Source: an uncultured Pelagibacteraceae bacterium (lineage in GTDB: Bacteria; Pseudomonadota; Alphaproteobacteria; Pelagibacterales; Pelagibacteraceae). Taken from it: a DNA stretch of 59,189 nt. A program made the translations under genes and the position numbers. The notes beneath the pieces were generated by a model, which had not been told where the DNA came from, made no database searches, and saw nothing but the letters and a program-made list of their open reading frames with translations. This document shows positions 1 to 9,362 of this stretch, one piece after another. Location: contig CACJNV010000007.1 of NCBI GenBank assembly GCA_902594865.1, positions 1-59,189 on the forward strand. Reading direction: 5' to 3'. The stretch's first letter is position 1. Each line of letters begins with the position of its first letter.

Positions 1-623
1 ATTTTACAATTAGAACAAATGACCAAGGTGAAAAAATTACCACCCTTTTTTCATCTAAGGCAAAACCCTTAGTAGATAGATATAAATTCATTAAAGGATT
101 TGGAGATGATAGAGATGGATATTTAGACTTTTACTCTTTAAAAAAAGATGGAGTGTCAACTTCTAAATTAATAATTGATAATTTTAAAGTTAAAGAAATT
201 CCAGTGCTAGCCAAGTTGTTGGCTCTGGCATCTCTTCAAGGAATAGCAGACTTACTTACAGGAGAGGGGATTAGATTTACAGATTTTGAAATGAATTTTA
301 CTAATCAAGATAAACTTATGAAAATTCAAGAGCTATACGCAATTGGTCCTGCAATATCTATTTTATTAGAAGGATACATCGAGGAGAATGAATTAATAAG
401 TTTAAAAGGAACCTTGGTTCCAGCTACTACGATCAACAGATCTATTGCTTCAATACCTTTGCTTGGAGATTTATTGATTGGAAAGAAAGTGGGTGAGGGT
501 GTTTTCGGTGTCAGCTTTAAAATTAAAGGTCCTCCTAAAGATTTAGAAACTACTGTAAATCCTATAAAAAGTTTAACACCCAGGTTTATTACAAGAACTT
601 TAGAGAAAATTAAAAAAAATTAG
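1..623 (+). CDS. AsmA/YhdP-like envelope protein (DUF3971-type), 3' end only
   Basis: The reading frame is open from the window edge (first full codon at base 3) to a TAG at 621-623, so about 206 residues of C-terminus are present and the start lies upstream. A GTG at 153 is in frame but is internal. The segment KVKEIPVLAKLLALASLQ followed by GIADLLTGEGI, and later SIPLLGDLLIG plus EGVFGVSFKIKGP and a VNPIKSL end, matches the C-terminal block of the large AsmA-like/YhdP family of proteins. Those proteins span the periplasm and are implicated in lipid transport to the outer membrane. The function here is inferred from family only. The gene converges on tyrS with a four-base overlap. Confidence 0.75.
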   Translation, partial: FTIRTNDQGEKITTLFSSKAKPLVDRYKFIKGFGDDRDGYLDFYSLKKDGVSTSKLIIDNFKVKEIPVLAKLLALASLQGIADLLTGEGIRFTDFEMNFTNQDKLMKIQELYAIGPAISILLEGYIEENELISLKGTLVPATTINRSIASIPLLGDLLIGKKVGEGVFGVSFKIKGPPKDLETTVNPIKSLTPRFITRTLEKIKKN

Positions 624-1849
624 TTTAATTCTATTTTAATATGTCTTTTTTTACCAAGGGAAAGTTTAAGATAATTATCTGTAAATAAATTTTTATTGAT
701 TTCAAATTTTTCATCTGAAATAACATCATCATTTATCTTTACCGCATTCCCTTTTATAAGTCTTCTGATTTCGCTTTTCGAGTTTTCTAGTTTAGATAAT
801 AAAACAAGGTCTACTATATTTATTTTTTCTTCTAATTTATTTGATTGAATATTAACTTTAGGTATATTCAAACCCAGAGAGTTTCCAGAAAAAGCTTCCT
901 TTGCTGCTTGCTCAGAATTTTTAGCTGCTTCCTTTCCATGCAACATTTCTGTGGTTTTATTAGCAAGTAGTATTTTTAATTCATTTATATCTTTATCTTT
1001 AATTGTTTCTATTTTCTTAATTTCAATTTCAGTAAACATTTTTAAAAATTTAATTACATCTCTATCATCTACGTTTCTCCAAAATTGCCAATATTCATAA
1101 GCTGATAAGTATTTTTCATCTAGCCAAATAGCCCCACTTTCAGTTTTCCCCATTTTAGCACCAGTTGCTAGTGTAATTAATGGAGTAGTTAAACCAAAGG
1201 TTTGATTATTAGAATATCTTTTAATTAGCTCAACACCATTAACAATGTTTCCCCATTGATCTGAACCTCCGATTTGCAATATACAATTTTCTTTTTTATT
1301 TAATTCAAGAAAATCATATGCTTGTAAAATCATATAATTAAACTCCATATAGCTTAGAGATTGTTCTCGATCTAATCTGAGTTTTACACTATCAAATGTC
1401 AGCATTCTATTTATCGTGAAGTGTTTTCCGATATCTCTCAAAAATGAAATATAATTTAAATCTTTAAGCCAAGTATAATTGTTTACAAATATTGGCTTTG
1501 TATTCGGATCTTCATTATCTAAAAATTTTTTTAAAATATTTTTGATATTTTTAATATTTTTTTCAATCTCATCTTCACTTAATATTTTTCTAGTTTTATC
1601 TTTACCAGATGGATCCCCAATTCTTGTAGTTCCTCCACCAAGTAAAACTATTGGTTGATGTCCATTTTTTTGAAGAAGTCGCAAACACATAATTTGCAGT
1701 AAGCTACCCACATGTAAGCTTTCAGCAGTACAATCAAAACCTATGTAACCTTTTATCTTTTCTTCGTCTAATTGTTTAGATAGTTCATCTTCACTTGTGC
1801 ATTGATAGAAAAAACCTCTATCTTTAAATTCTTTTAAAAATTTATTCAT
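620..1849 (-). CDS. tyrS: Tyrosyl-tRNA synthetase
   Basis: This is a class I aminoacyl-tRNA synthetase that charges tRNA-Tyr in the cytoplasm. Its 409 residues are the usual bacterial TyrS length. The HIGH-like motif appears as HVGS near residue 46, and the KMSKS-like loop as KMGKT near residue 234. The tyrosine-site block GGSDQWGNIVNGVEL lies between them. A C-terminal S4-like RNA-binding domain (SEIRRLIKGNAVKIN) closes the protein. The start ATG at 1849 is followed closely by conserved sequence and lies 45 bases from divergent anmK. Its 3' end overlaps the convergent envelope gene by four bases. Confidence 0.97.
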   Translation of the reverse strand: MNKFLKEFKDRGFFYQCTSEDELSKQLDEEKIKGYIGFDCTAESLHVGSLLQIMCLRLLQKNGHQPIVLLGGGTTRIGDPSGKDKTRKILSEDEIEKNIKNIKNILKKFLDNEDPNTKPIFVNNYTWLKDLNYISFLRDIGKHFTINRMLTFDSVKLRLDREQSLSYMEFNYMILQAYDFLELNKKENCILQIGGSDQWGNIVNGVELIKRYSNNQTFGLTTPLITLATGAKMGKTESGAIWLDEKYLSAYEYWQFWRNVDDRDVIKFLKMFTEIEIKKIETIKDKDINELKILLANKTTEMLHGKEAAKNSEQAAKEAFSGNSLGLNIPKVNIQSNKLEEKINIVDLVLLSKLENSKSEIRRLIKGNAVKINDDVISDEKFEINKNLFTDNYLKLSLGKKRHIKIELN

Positions 1850-1894
1850 AAGTTTATAGTTACAATATACAAATTTTTTTTAAAAAACATATCA

Positions 1895-3037
1895 ATGAAA
1901 AAAAAATTATATACTGCAGTTGGACTAATGAGCGGAACATCTATGGATGGTATTGATTTATCTATAATTAGTTCAGATGGATACGATGAATTTTCAAACA
2001 TTTTAGACGATTATTATGAGTATGATAAAAATCTTCAGGATCAGTTAGTTCGATTAAGAGATTTAGTTTTAACAAAGAAAGATCTTTTGCAAAATTCAGA
2101 AAAATTAAGAGAATTAGAGCGTAATTTAACTCTTTTTCATGCCGATGCAGTTAATCAATCATTAAAAAAATATAGAGATCCTATTGATTTGATAGGTTTT
2201 CATGGTCAAACAATTTTTCATAACCCAAATGAGAAAATTACCAACCAATTAGGAGATGGGAAATTGTTATCTCAAATGGTCAAAAAAAAAGTCATATATG
2301 ATTTTAGACAAGCGGATATTCAAAATAATGGCCAGGGTGCACCTTTAACACCAATTTTTCATCATATTATATCAAAAAAAATTAATCAAAATTTTAATAT
2401 TAAATTTCCAATAGGTTTCTTGAATATTGGTGGTATCGCAAATGTTACAAAAGTTATTAATGATTCTGATAATTTTCAAAATAACCTTTCTGCTTTTGAT
2501 ATAGGCCCTGGTAATTGTTTAATTGATGAATGGGTAAGAAATAATTCTAATAAAAAATTTGATAAAAATGGTGAACTAGCAAATACAGGAAAAGCTGATC
2601 AATTAATTCTAAATCAGGCAATAGATAATTTTAAAATAAATTCTTACTCTCAGTCAATGGATATTAATAATTTCGATGTATCTTTTGCAAGAGGTTTATC
2701 GCTAGAAGATGGTTGTGCTACTATAACAGATTTTACAGCATATTTGATTGCAGAAGGATTAAAATATGCCTGTCAAAATAAAAGTATTACATTTTTACTC
2801 TGTGGTGGTGGTAGAAAAAATAGTAATTTAATTAATTGTATAAAAAATTACATATCAAATGGGAATAATATTACTTTGGAAATTATAGATAATTATAATT
2901 TAAATGGGGATTATATTGAATCCCAAGCATTTGCATTTTTAGCTATAAGATCTTACTTAAATTTACCAATTTCTTTTAGCTCAACAACTGGATGTAAAGA
3001 CTTTACAGTGGGTGGAAAACTTGTAGAAAATTTTTAA
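1895..3037 (+). CDS. anmK: Anhydro-N-acetylmuramic acid kinase
   Basis: AnmK phosphorylates and opens 1,6-anhydro-MurNAc released during cell-wall turnover, giving MurNAc-6-phosphate for recycling. The 380-residue protein begins with the hallmark GLMSGTSMDGIDL, the N-terminal nucleotide loop of this sugar-kinase family. It continues with GFHGQTIFHNP, the GQGAPLTPIFH block, NIGGIANVT and AFDIGPGNCLID, and ends with ESQAFAFLAIRS. All are typical of full-length AnmK. The gene is divergent from tyrS, and its end overlaps the convergent hydrolase gene by four bases. No other recycling gene is adjacent. Confidence 0.95.
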   Translation: MKKKLYTAVGLMSGTSMDGIDLSIISSDGYDEFSNILDDYYEYDKNLQDQLVRLRDLVLTKKDLLQNSEKLRELERNLTLFHADAVNQSLKKYRDPIDLIGFHGQTIFHNPNEKITNQLGDGKLLSQMVKKKVIYDFRQADIQNNGQGAPLTPIFHHIISKKINQNFNIKFPIGFLNIGGIANVTKVINDSDNFQNNLSAFDIGPGNCLIDEWVRNNSNKKFDKNGELANTGKADQLILNQAIDNFKINSYSQSMDINNFDVSFARGLSLEDGCATITDFTAYLIAEGLKYACQNKSITFLLCGGGRKNSNLINCIKNYISNGNNITLEIIDNYNLNGDYIESQAFAFLAIRSYLNLPISFSSTTGCKDFTVGGKLVENF

Positions 3038-3690
3038 TATAGTGCAGTTTCTTTTTTTATATATTTATCAAGATGTTTAACTAAAGCATCACTTGTTTTT
3101 GAAAAGAAATGATTAGCCTCTGATATTGCATTAAATTCTACTTTAATACCTTTTTGTGCACTTAATCTTTTGTCAAGTTCAGTAATATATTCTACTGGTA
3201 CCAATTCATCTTTTTTACCGTAAGCAACTAGACCAGAAGTTGGACATGGAGATAAAAAAGAAAAATCATAAACATTTGGTTGAGGTGAAATTGCTATAAA
3301 TCTGTTTATTTCTGGTCTTCTCATCAATAATTGCATTGCAATCAAAGATCCAAATGAAAATCCTGAAACCCAACATTGAGAATTATCAAAATTTTCTCTT
3401 TCCAACCAATCTAATGCTGCTGCAGCATCGGCTAGTTCACCTTGACCATTATCAAATTCTCCATCACTTTTTCCAACACCTCTAAAATTTACTCTGCACA
3501 CAGAAAAATCGTTATCCATAAATGTATGGAAAGTATCTACTACTACTTTATTATTCATCGTTCCTCCATATTGAGGATGGGGTTGTAATACTAAAGCAAT
3601 TGGTGAAGTATTTTTTTTACTTTTATAATATTTAGCTTCAAGTCTTCCTGCAGGACCGGGTATAAATATTTCTAAAATTTTATTATCCAT
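3034..3690 (-). CDS. Alpha/beta hydrolase (dienelactone-hydrolase-like)
   Basis: This is a small cytosolic alpha/beta hydrolase of 218 residues. Visible elements are the oxyanion-region motif LQPHPQYGGTMNNKVV near residue 34, the nucleophile elbow GFSFGS near residue 109, an acid in YGKKDELVP near residue 158, and a C-terminal histidine in EANHFF near residue 192. Together these make a full Ser-Asp-His triad. Proteins of this type are widespread in Alphaproteobacteria, and their substrates are generally unknown, so no specific ester or thioester is claimed. It converges on anmK. The 137-base gap upstream contains the iscR control region. Confidence 0.85.
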   Translation of the reverse strand: MDNKILEIFIPGPAGRLEAKYYKSKKNTSPIALVLQPHPQYGGTMNNKVVVDTFHTFMDNDFSVCRVNFRGVGKSDGEFDNGQGELADAAAALDWLERENFDNSQCWVSGFSFGSLIAMQLLMRRPEINRFIAISPQPNVYDFSFLSPCPTSGLVAYGKKDELVPVEYITELDKRLSAQKGIKVEFNAISEANHFFSKTSDALVKHLDKYIKKETALY

Positions 3691-3775
3691 AAGCGATATT
3701 GATTATTATTCTCAAAAAAAATGTACGTTTATCATAAGTCAGCGACAATATGTTAGTTTTTTTTTATACTCTAAA

Positions 3776-3804
3776 CTTGACCAATTTGGTCAAGTATATA
3801 TAAA
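3776..3804 (+). promoter_or_regulatory. Palindromic operator overlapping the iscR/suf promoter
   Basis: A perfect inverted repeat, CTTGACCAA and TTGGTCAAG around a single central T, lies at 3776-3794, 34 bases before the iscR start. Its left arm contains TTGACC, a good -35 hexamer. TATAAA at 3799-3804 sits 16 bases further on as a candidate -10. The palindrome therefore overlaps the -35 and spacer, the position expected for a repressor site. Autoregulation by the Rrf2 protein encoded immediately downstream is the simplest reading. It is an inference: no published SAR11 operator was compared. Confidence 0.6.
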
Positions 3805-3827
3805 AACCCATAATTTTAGGGTAAAAA

Positions 3828-4253
3828 ATGAAACTTACATCAAAAGGTAGATATGCCGTCATGGCTTTAGTTGATTTAGCTAGGTTTGATAATATCAATC
3901 CAGTATCACTAAGAGACATATCATTAAGACAAGGCATATCTTTAGATTATCTTGAACAAATTTTTTCTAAATTAAAAAAAAACGAAATTGTTAAAAGCAT
4001 TAGAGGAACTCAGGGAGGATATGTTCTTAATCAAAACCCAAATGATATTAAATTAACAAATATCTTTCATGCAGTTGATGAAAAAGTAAAAACTGTTCAA
4101 TGTAAAAAAGAATCTAAAAAAGGATGTAACGGTAAAGCCACAAAATGTATAACTCACAATCTTTGGGATGAATTAGAGATACACATAAATACATTCTTTG
4201 AAAATAAAAGCTTAAAGGATTTGTTAAATAACAATAAAGAAACAAGAGTTTAG
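3828..4253 (+). CDS. iscR: Rrf2-family iron-sulfur regulator (IscR-like)
   Basis: This 141-residue winged-helix regulator is first in the SUF operon. The N-terminal [17 protein letters not shown] and the recognition region [22 protein letters not shown] are diagnostic of Rrf2/IscR proteins. Three cysteines and a histidine (C-x7-C-x6-C-x2-H, residues about 92-112) correspond to the [2Fe-2S] ligands of IscR, though the spacing is longer than the C-x5-C-x5-C-x2-H of E. coli. It probably senses cluster status and represses its own operon through the palindrome upstream. Whether it behaves as IscR or as another Rrf2 iron sensor cannot be decided from sequence. Confidence 0.9.
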   Translation: MKLTSKGRYAVMALVDLARFDNINPVSLRDISLRQGISLDYLEQIFSKLKKNEIVKSIRGTQGGYVLNQNPNDIKLTNIFHAVDEKVKTVQCKKESKKGCNGKATKCITHNLWDELEIHINTFFENKSLKDLLNNNKETRV

Positions 4254-4254
4254 A

Positions 4255-5698
4255 ATGGATAACAGACAAAAAGAAATAAATAATTTAAAAGACTATAAAT
4301 ATGGTTTTTCGACAGACATAGAAAATATTCAAGCTCCAAAAGGTTTGAATGAAGATGTTATTAAATTTATTTCAAATATAAAAAAAGAACCTGCATGGAT
4401 GCTAGAATTCAGACTAAAAGCTTTTGAAAGATTTAAGGTATTAAAAGAACCGGATTGGCAGAAACCTAAATTTCCAAAAATAGATTATCAAGATTTATAT
4501 TATTACTCTGCCCCTAAAAGTATGAAAGATAAGCCAAAGAGTTTAGATGAACTGGATCCTAAACTTTTAGAAACTTATAAGAAACTTGGAATTCCCTTGC
4601 AGGAGCAAGCGAGACTAAATGGAATAGCTGTTGATGCTGTATTTGACTCAGTTTCTGTAGCTACTACCTTTAAAGATGAATTAACTAAACAAGGAATTAT
4701 ATTTTGCCCTATATCAGAGGCAATTCAAAATCACCCTGAATTAGTCAAAAAATATTTAGGCTCTGTAATTCCAACAAGTGATCATTTTTTTGCAACATTA
4801 AATTCAGCAGTTTTTACAGATGGTTCATTTGTATACATTCCAGAAGGTGTTAGATGTCCAATGGAACTATCAACTTATTTTAGAATTAATGCATCAAACA
4901 CAGGTCAATTTGAAAGAACTTTAATTATTGCAGACAAAGGAAGTTATGTAAGTTACCTAGAAGGATGCACGGCTCCAATGAGAGATGAAAATCAATTACA
5001 TGCTGCTAATGTAGAACTAATTGCGCTTGATGATGCGGAAATAAAATATTCAACTGTTCAAAATTGGTATCCAGGTGATCAAGATGGCAAAGGTGGAATT
5101 TATAATTTTGTAACAAAAAGAGGTTTATGCAAGGGAAAAAATTCAAAAATTTCATGGACACAAGTTGAAACAGGTTCTGCAATTACCTGGAAGTATCCTA
5201 GTTGTATTCTTAAAGGAGATAACTCTGTTGGTGAGTTCTATTCAATAGCTATTACTAACAATCATCAAAAAGCAGATACAGGTACCAAAATGATCCATCT
5301 AGGTAAAAAATACTAAAAGTAAAATAATTTCTAAAGGAATATCAGCAGGTAGTTCAGATATGACATATAGAGGTTTAGTTGATATTTCATCAAAAGCAAA
5401 AAATTCAACTAATTATACTCAGTGCGACTCTTTATTAATGGGTAACAAATGTGGAGCTCACACTGTTCCTTATATAAAAAATAAAAATTCTGAGTCCAAT
5501 ATTGCTCATGAGGCAACCACATCCAAGATTAGTGAAGAGCAGCTACATTATTGTCAACAAAGAGGATTAAATCCAGAGGAAGCTGTTGGCTTGATCGTTA
5601 ACGGTTTTTGTAAGGAAGTGTTGCAGCAATTACCTATGGAATTTGCTGTAGAGGCCCAAAAACTCGTAGGTATTAGTCTGGAAGGAAGTGTGGGTTAA
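4255..5698 (+). CDS. sufB: SufB, Fe-S cluster assembly scaffold, interrupted by a +1 frameshift
   Basis: SufB forms the SufBC2D scaffold that builds Fe-S clusters. The first frame (4255-5316, 353 residues) carries normal SufB sequence up to [10 protein letters not shown] and then stops. Reading on in the +1 frame from the A6 run at 5305-5310 restores [14 protein letters not shown] and continues through [14 protein letters not shown] and [19 protein letters not shown] to a stop at 5696-5698. Together they give about 480 residues, the normal SufB length. The conserved GKNTKS would need five rather than six A's. A sequencing error is likeliest, because suf is the only cluster system seen here; a real mutation rescued by slippage is possible. 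The first ATG is two bases after the iscR stop. Confidence 0.9.
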
Positions 5699-5699
5699 T

Positions 5700-6434
5700 A
5701 TGCTTAAAATAAATAATTTAAATGCAACAATAGATAATAAGTCAATTTTAAATGGGCTATCATTAGATATAAATCCCGGTGAGGTTCATGCAATTATGGG
5801 TCCTAATGGATCTGGAAAAAGCACATTATCAAATATTCTATCTGGAAAAAAAGGGTATGAAGTTTCTGGGGAAGTTCTTTTTGAAGAAAAAGATTTATTT
5901 GAACTTGAAACAGAGGAAAGAGCACACAAGGGTATATTTTTAGCTTTCCAATATCCTTTAGAAATTCCAGGTGTAAATACAAATATATTTTTAAAAACTT
6001 CTTTAAATGCTGTTAGAAAAGCCAGGGGTGAGAAAGAACTTGATGCTATTGAGTTTCTAAAATTGGTAAAAGAAAAGTCTAAAGAATTAAAATTTGATGA
6101 GGAAAAATTAAACAGACAATTAAATGTTGGTTTTTCTGGAGGTGAAAAAAAGAAAAATGAAATTTTACAGATGTCGTTGCTAGCTCCAAAACTTTCAATT
6201 TTAGATGAAACAGATTCTGGTTTAGATATTGATGCTTTAAAGATTGTTGCAGATGGAGTTAACACATTAAGAGATAAAAATAATTCATTTTTAATTATTA
6301 CACACTACCAAAGATTACTTGATTATATAAAACCTGACTTTGTTCATGTTTTGATGAATGGAAAAATTGTAAAATCTGGTGGTCCAGATTTAGCTTTAGA
6401 ATTAGAGAAAAAAGGATACGAAAATTTTAATTAA
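5700..6434 (+). CDS. sufC: SufC, ABC-type ATPase of the SUF scaffold
   Basis: SufC is the cytosolic ATPase that drives conformational change of the SufBCD scaffold. Walker A is GPNGSGKST, the signature is GFSGGEKKKNEI, Walker B is LSILDETDSGLD, and the switch histidine is in LIITHYQRLL. A longer frame opens at a GTG at 5688. The ATG at 5700, directly after the sufB stop, begins the conserved MLKINNLNATI and gives the standard length of 244 residues, so it is taken as the start. The gene ends on the sufD start with a one-base overlap. Confidence 0.96.
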   Translation: MLKINNLNATIDNKSILNGLSLDINPGEVHAIMGPNGSGKSTLSNILSGKKGYEVSGEVLFEEKDLFELETEERAHKGIFLAFQYPLEIPGVNTNIFLKTSLNAVRKARGEKELDAIEFLKLVKEKSKELKFDEEKLNRQLNVGFSGGEKKKNEILQMSLLAPKLSILDETDSGLDIDALKIVADGVNTLRDKNNSFLIITHYQRLLDYIKPDFVHVLMNGKIVKSGGPDLALELEKKGYENFN

Positions 6435-7681
6435 TGAAAGAACAATTACAAAAAGATTTTTATAATAATATAAAAAATTTAAGTTTATCTCAAAAAGATA
6501 TTGAGATAAAAAAATTTTGTTTAGATAATTTTATAGACAAAGGTTTTCCAAATAAAAAAGAAGAAGATTGGAAATTTTCAGATCTTAATCAAATAATAAA
6601 AAATAATATTGGAGAACTTAGTTTTTATAATGATCAAGCATCTACTAATAAAGTTGATACCTCTGTATTTGTAGATGGATTAGAGCACAATAAAATAGTT
6701 TTTATAAATGGTAGAATTGAAAAAATTGATTTTGATTATGAAAAAAAAGATCAAATAGAAATAATTGATCAATCAGAAACTATAAATGAATTTGAAAATA
6801 GCAATTCTTTATCTGACTTAAATAATGCCTTTACTAATAAATGTTTTAAAATATTGGTAAAAAAAGGTTATCAGTTAGCAAAACCTCTAATTATCTATCA
6901 TACAACAAATTCAAAAATTTGGTCTAAAAATATTAATTTACGACTTAATTTTGAACTAGATAAAGATAGCTCGTTAAGATTAATTGATTTGTTTAATGAT
7001 ACATCTGAAAAGAATTTTTTAAATATATTTTATAACTTTGAATTAAAAGAAAACGCTGTTTTAAAAAACTATAAAGTAGATAAATTTGAGAATAAAAATA
7101 TTAAGTATTCTTTTAATAATATTGATCAAGACAAGAATAGTATTTCTGAAACATTTATTTTATCTTCTGGATCAAATTTTTCTAAAAATGAGATAAACTG
7201 TAATTTAAACGGAGTTTATGCATCAGCTTTTGTTAATGGTGTTTTTTCATTGAATAATGATAAACATCACGAAATTAGATCTATAATAAATCACTTAACT
7301 GAAAATACAAAAAGTTATCAATTAATAAAAAGTGTTTTAGAACAAAGCTCTAAAGCAGTGTATCAAGGCAAAATATTTGTAAATTCAGATGCTCAGAAAA
7401 CTGATGGATACCAATTGAGCAAAGCAATATTGTTAAATAAAGAAGCGGAGTTTAATGCCAAGCCAGAACTAGAAATTTATGCTGATGACGTTAAGTGTTC
7501 GCATGGTTCAGCATCAGGCAGTTTAAATGAAGACTCTATATTTTATTTAATGTCTAGAGGTTTAAGTTATCAGCAGTCAAGGGAGCTATTGATTAATGGT
7601 TTTCTGCTTGACGTTGTAGAAAAAATTACTGACTCAGAAATAAAAAACTTAATAAAAAATTTGCTTGGAATTAAAGAATGA
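6434..7681 (+). CDS. sufD: SufD, Fe-S cluster assembly protein
   Basis: SufD is the SufB paralogue in the SufBC2D complex. The 415-residue protein has the divergent N-terminal half usual for SufD, with the EEDWKFSDLNQI motif near residue 40. It then has the conserved beta-helix end: SKAVYQGKIFVNSDAQKTDG, KPELEIYADDVKCSHG and MSRGLSYQQSRELLINGF. The conserved Cys/His of the KCSHG motif is intact. It overlaps sufC by one base and sufS by four bases (ATGA), so translation is probably coupled. Confidence 0.95.
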   Translation: MKEQLQKDFYNNIKNLSLSQKDIEIKKFCLDNFIDKGFPNKKEEDWKFSDLNQIIKNNIGELSFYNDQASTNKVDTSVFVDGLEHNKIVFINGRIEKIDFDYEKKDQIEIIDQSETINEFENSNSLSDLNNAFTNKCFKILVKKGYQLAKPLIIYHTTNSKIWSKNINLRLNFELDKDSSLRLIDLFNDTSEKNFLNIFYNFELKENAVLKNYKVDKFENKNIKYSFNNIDQDKNSISETFILSSGSNFSKNEINCNLNGVYASAFVNGVFSLNNDKHHEIRSIINHLTENTKSYQLIKSVLEQSSKAVYQGKIFVNSDAQKTDGYQLSKAILLNKEAEFNAKPELEIYADDVKCSHGSASGSLNEDSIFYLMSRGLSYQQSRELLINGFLLDVVEKITDSEIKNLIKNLLGIKE

Positions 7682-8895
7682 ATATTGATCAGATAAAAAA
7701 AGAATTTCCAATTTTTGACGAAAAAATTCAAAATAATGATCTAGTTTATTTAGATAGTGCAAATTCATCACAAAAACCAAAAATAGTTGTGGATAGAATT
7801 AATGAATTTTATACCAAACAATTTTCTAACGTTGGAAGAAGTGTTCATTATCTTGCTGTTGCAGCAACAAATTTATACGAAAATACAAGATCATCAGTTC
7901 AAAAATATATCAACGCTAAAGATAAAAATGAAATTGTTTTTACAAAAGGTGCCACAGAAGCACTAAATTTAGTTGCTAATACATTAGGCCAAAGTTACCT
8001 ACAGGAAGGTGATGAAGTATTAATTACGGAACTTGAGCATCATTCAAATTATGTGCCATGGCATTTCTTAAGAAAATCAAAAAATATAAAAATTAATTTT
8101 GCTGAAATAAATGAAGAAGGTGAAATTACACTTGAAGAAATAGAAAAGAAAATAACTCCAAAAACAAAATTAATTTCTATTACTCATCTGTCGAATGTAA
8201 CAGGTGCAATTTTACCCGTAAAAGAAATTACCCAGCTTGCACACTCAAAAGGAATAATTGTTGTGGTAGATGGATGTCAGGGAGCGCCACATTTAAAATT
8301 AGATATGCAAGATTTAGATTGTGATTTCTATGCAATTTCATGTCACAAAATGTATGGACCTACAGGTTTGGGAGTTCTATATGGCAAAAAAAAATGGTTA
8401 GAAGAATTACCTCCATACCAAGGTGGTGGAGGAATGATAAATGAGGTTAAAAAAGATAGGATTTCCTATGGTGAACTACCTAATAAATACGAGGCTGGTA
8501 CTATGGCTACAGCACAAGTAATTGCTTTTGACCAATCAATAAAATTTTTAGAAAGCATTGGTATCGAAAATGTTATGAAACATGAAGCTGATTTAGTTGA
8601 ATATGGGCAAGAAATATTACAAAAAAATAACTCAGTTAAACTTATCGGAAATCCAAAAAATAAAGGAGGGGTTTTATCATTCACTATAGAAGGAGTTCAC
8701 CCTCATGATATAGCAACTATCTTGGATGAAGACGGGGTTGCAATAAGAGCAGGACATCATTGTTGTCAAATTCTACATGACAAATTAAATATTCCAGCTA
8801 GTGCTAGAGCATCAGTTGGTATTTATAATACAAAAGAGGATTTAGATCAGTTGAATGAGTCAATTAACAACTGTAAAAAAATATTTAATTTATAA
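7678..8895 (+). CDS. sufS: SufS cysteine desulfurase
   Basis: SufS is a PLP enzyme that takes sulfur from cysteine as an enzyme-bound persulfide for cluster building. The 405-residue protein shows YLDSANSSQKP near the start, TKGATEALNLVA (PLP phosphate binding) and ELEHHSNYVPW. The PLP lysine is in SCHKMYGPTG near residue 225. The persulfide-cysteine loop reads RAGHHCCQ near residue 360, with the RASVGIYNT end typical of group II desulfurases. Overlaps of four bases with sufD and one base with sufU place it in the operon. Confidence 0.97.
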   Translation: MNIDQIKKEFPIFDEKIQNNDLVYLDSANSSQKPKIVVDRINEFYTKQFSNVGRSVHYLAVAATNLYENTRSSVQKYINAKDKNEIVFTKGATEALNLVANTLGQSYLQEGDEVLITELEHHSNYVPWHFLRKSKNIKINFAEINEEGEITLEEIEKKITPKTKLISITHLSNVTGAILPVKEITQLAHSKGIIVVVDGCQGAPHLKLDMQDLDCDFYAISCHKMYGPTGLGVLYGKKKWLEELPPYQGGGGMINEVKKDRISYGELPNKYEAGTMATAQVIAFDQSIKFLESIGIENVMKHEADLVEYGQEILQKNNSVKLIGNPKNKGGVLSFTIEGVHPHDIATILDEDGVAIRAGHHCCQILHDKLNIPASARASVGIYNTKEDLDQLNESINNCKKIFNL

Positions 8896-9359
8896 TGAAT
8901 TTAAAAGAACTTTATCAAGAAATCATATTAGAACACGGTAAGAATCCTAGAAATCTTAGAAAGACAGAAGGTTTTAATAAAGACGCTAAAGGTAATAATC
9001 CACTTTGTGGGGATAATGTTCATGTGTATTTAAAACTAAATGGACAAAAAATTGTAGAAGATGCATCCTTCGAAGGAAGTGGTTGTGCGATTTCAATGGC
9101 TTCAGCTTCTATAATGACAGATTTAATTAAAGGAAAAAATGAGCATGAGGCTAAAGAGATAGTTGAGGATTTTTTAGGAATGATTAAGGAAAATCCTGAA
9201 TTAAAATCTAAGTATTTGAGTGACGATGAAAAAACTAAACTAATGTGTTTATCTGGTGTTAAGCAATATCCAATGAGAGTTAAGTGTGCAACTTTATCTT
9301 GGCATACAATGGTTTCTGCTTTTGATGAAAAAACAGAGGAAGTAAAAACGGAAAATTAA
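8895..9359 (+). CDS. sufU: SufU, IscU-like scaffold or sulfur-transfer protein
   Basis: This 154-residue IscU-fold protein carries the three cysteines of the family: PLCGDN near residue 38, GSGCAIS near residue 66 and RVKCATLSW near residue 137. The insertion of about 18-20 residues before the last cysteine is characteristic of SufU rather than IscU. In Firmicutes SufU accepts sulfur from SufS with a zinc ion held by these residues; the same role is inferred here because the gene follows sufS directly. The Lys-Cys context of the last motif fits either type, so a scaffold role cannot be excluded. Confidence 0.92.
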   Translation: MNLKELYQEIILEHGKNPRNLRKTEGFNKDAKGNNPLCGDNVHVYLKLNGQKIVEDASFEGSGCAISMASASIMTDLIKGKNEHEAKEIVEDFLGMIKENPELKSKYLSDDEKTKLMCLSGVKQYPMRVKCATLSWHTMVSAFDEKTEEVKTEN

Positions 9360-9362
9360 ATT

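Noticed and set aside
5299..5316. Programmed -1 frameshift in sufB
   Set aside because: Restoring the frame needs +1 (skip of one A), not -1, and no slippery heptamer with a downstream pseudoknot was seen. An extra A in the run explains it better.
5786..6265. Open frame on the minus strand opposite sufC
   Set aside because: Entirely within sufC with a serine- and phenylalanine-rich translation typical of antisense reading of AT-rich genes, and with no ribosome-binding site.
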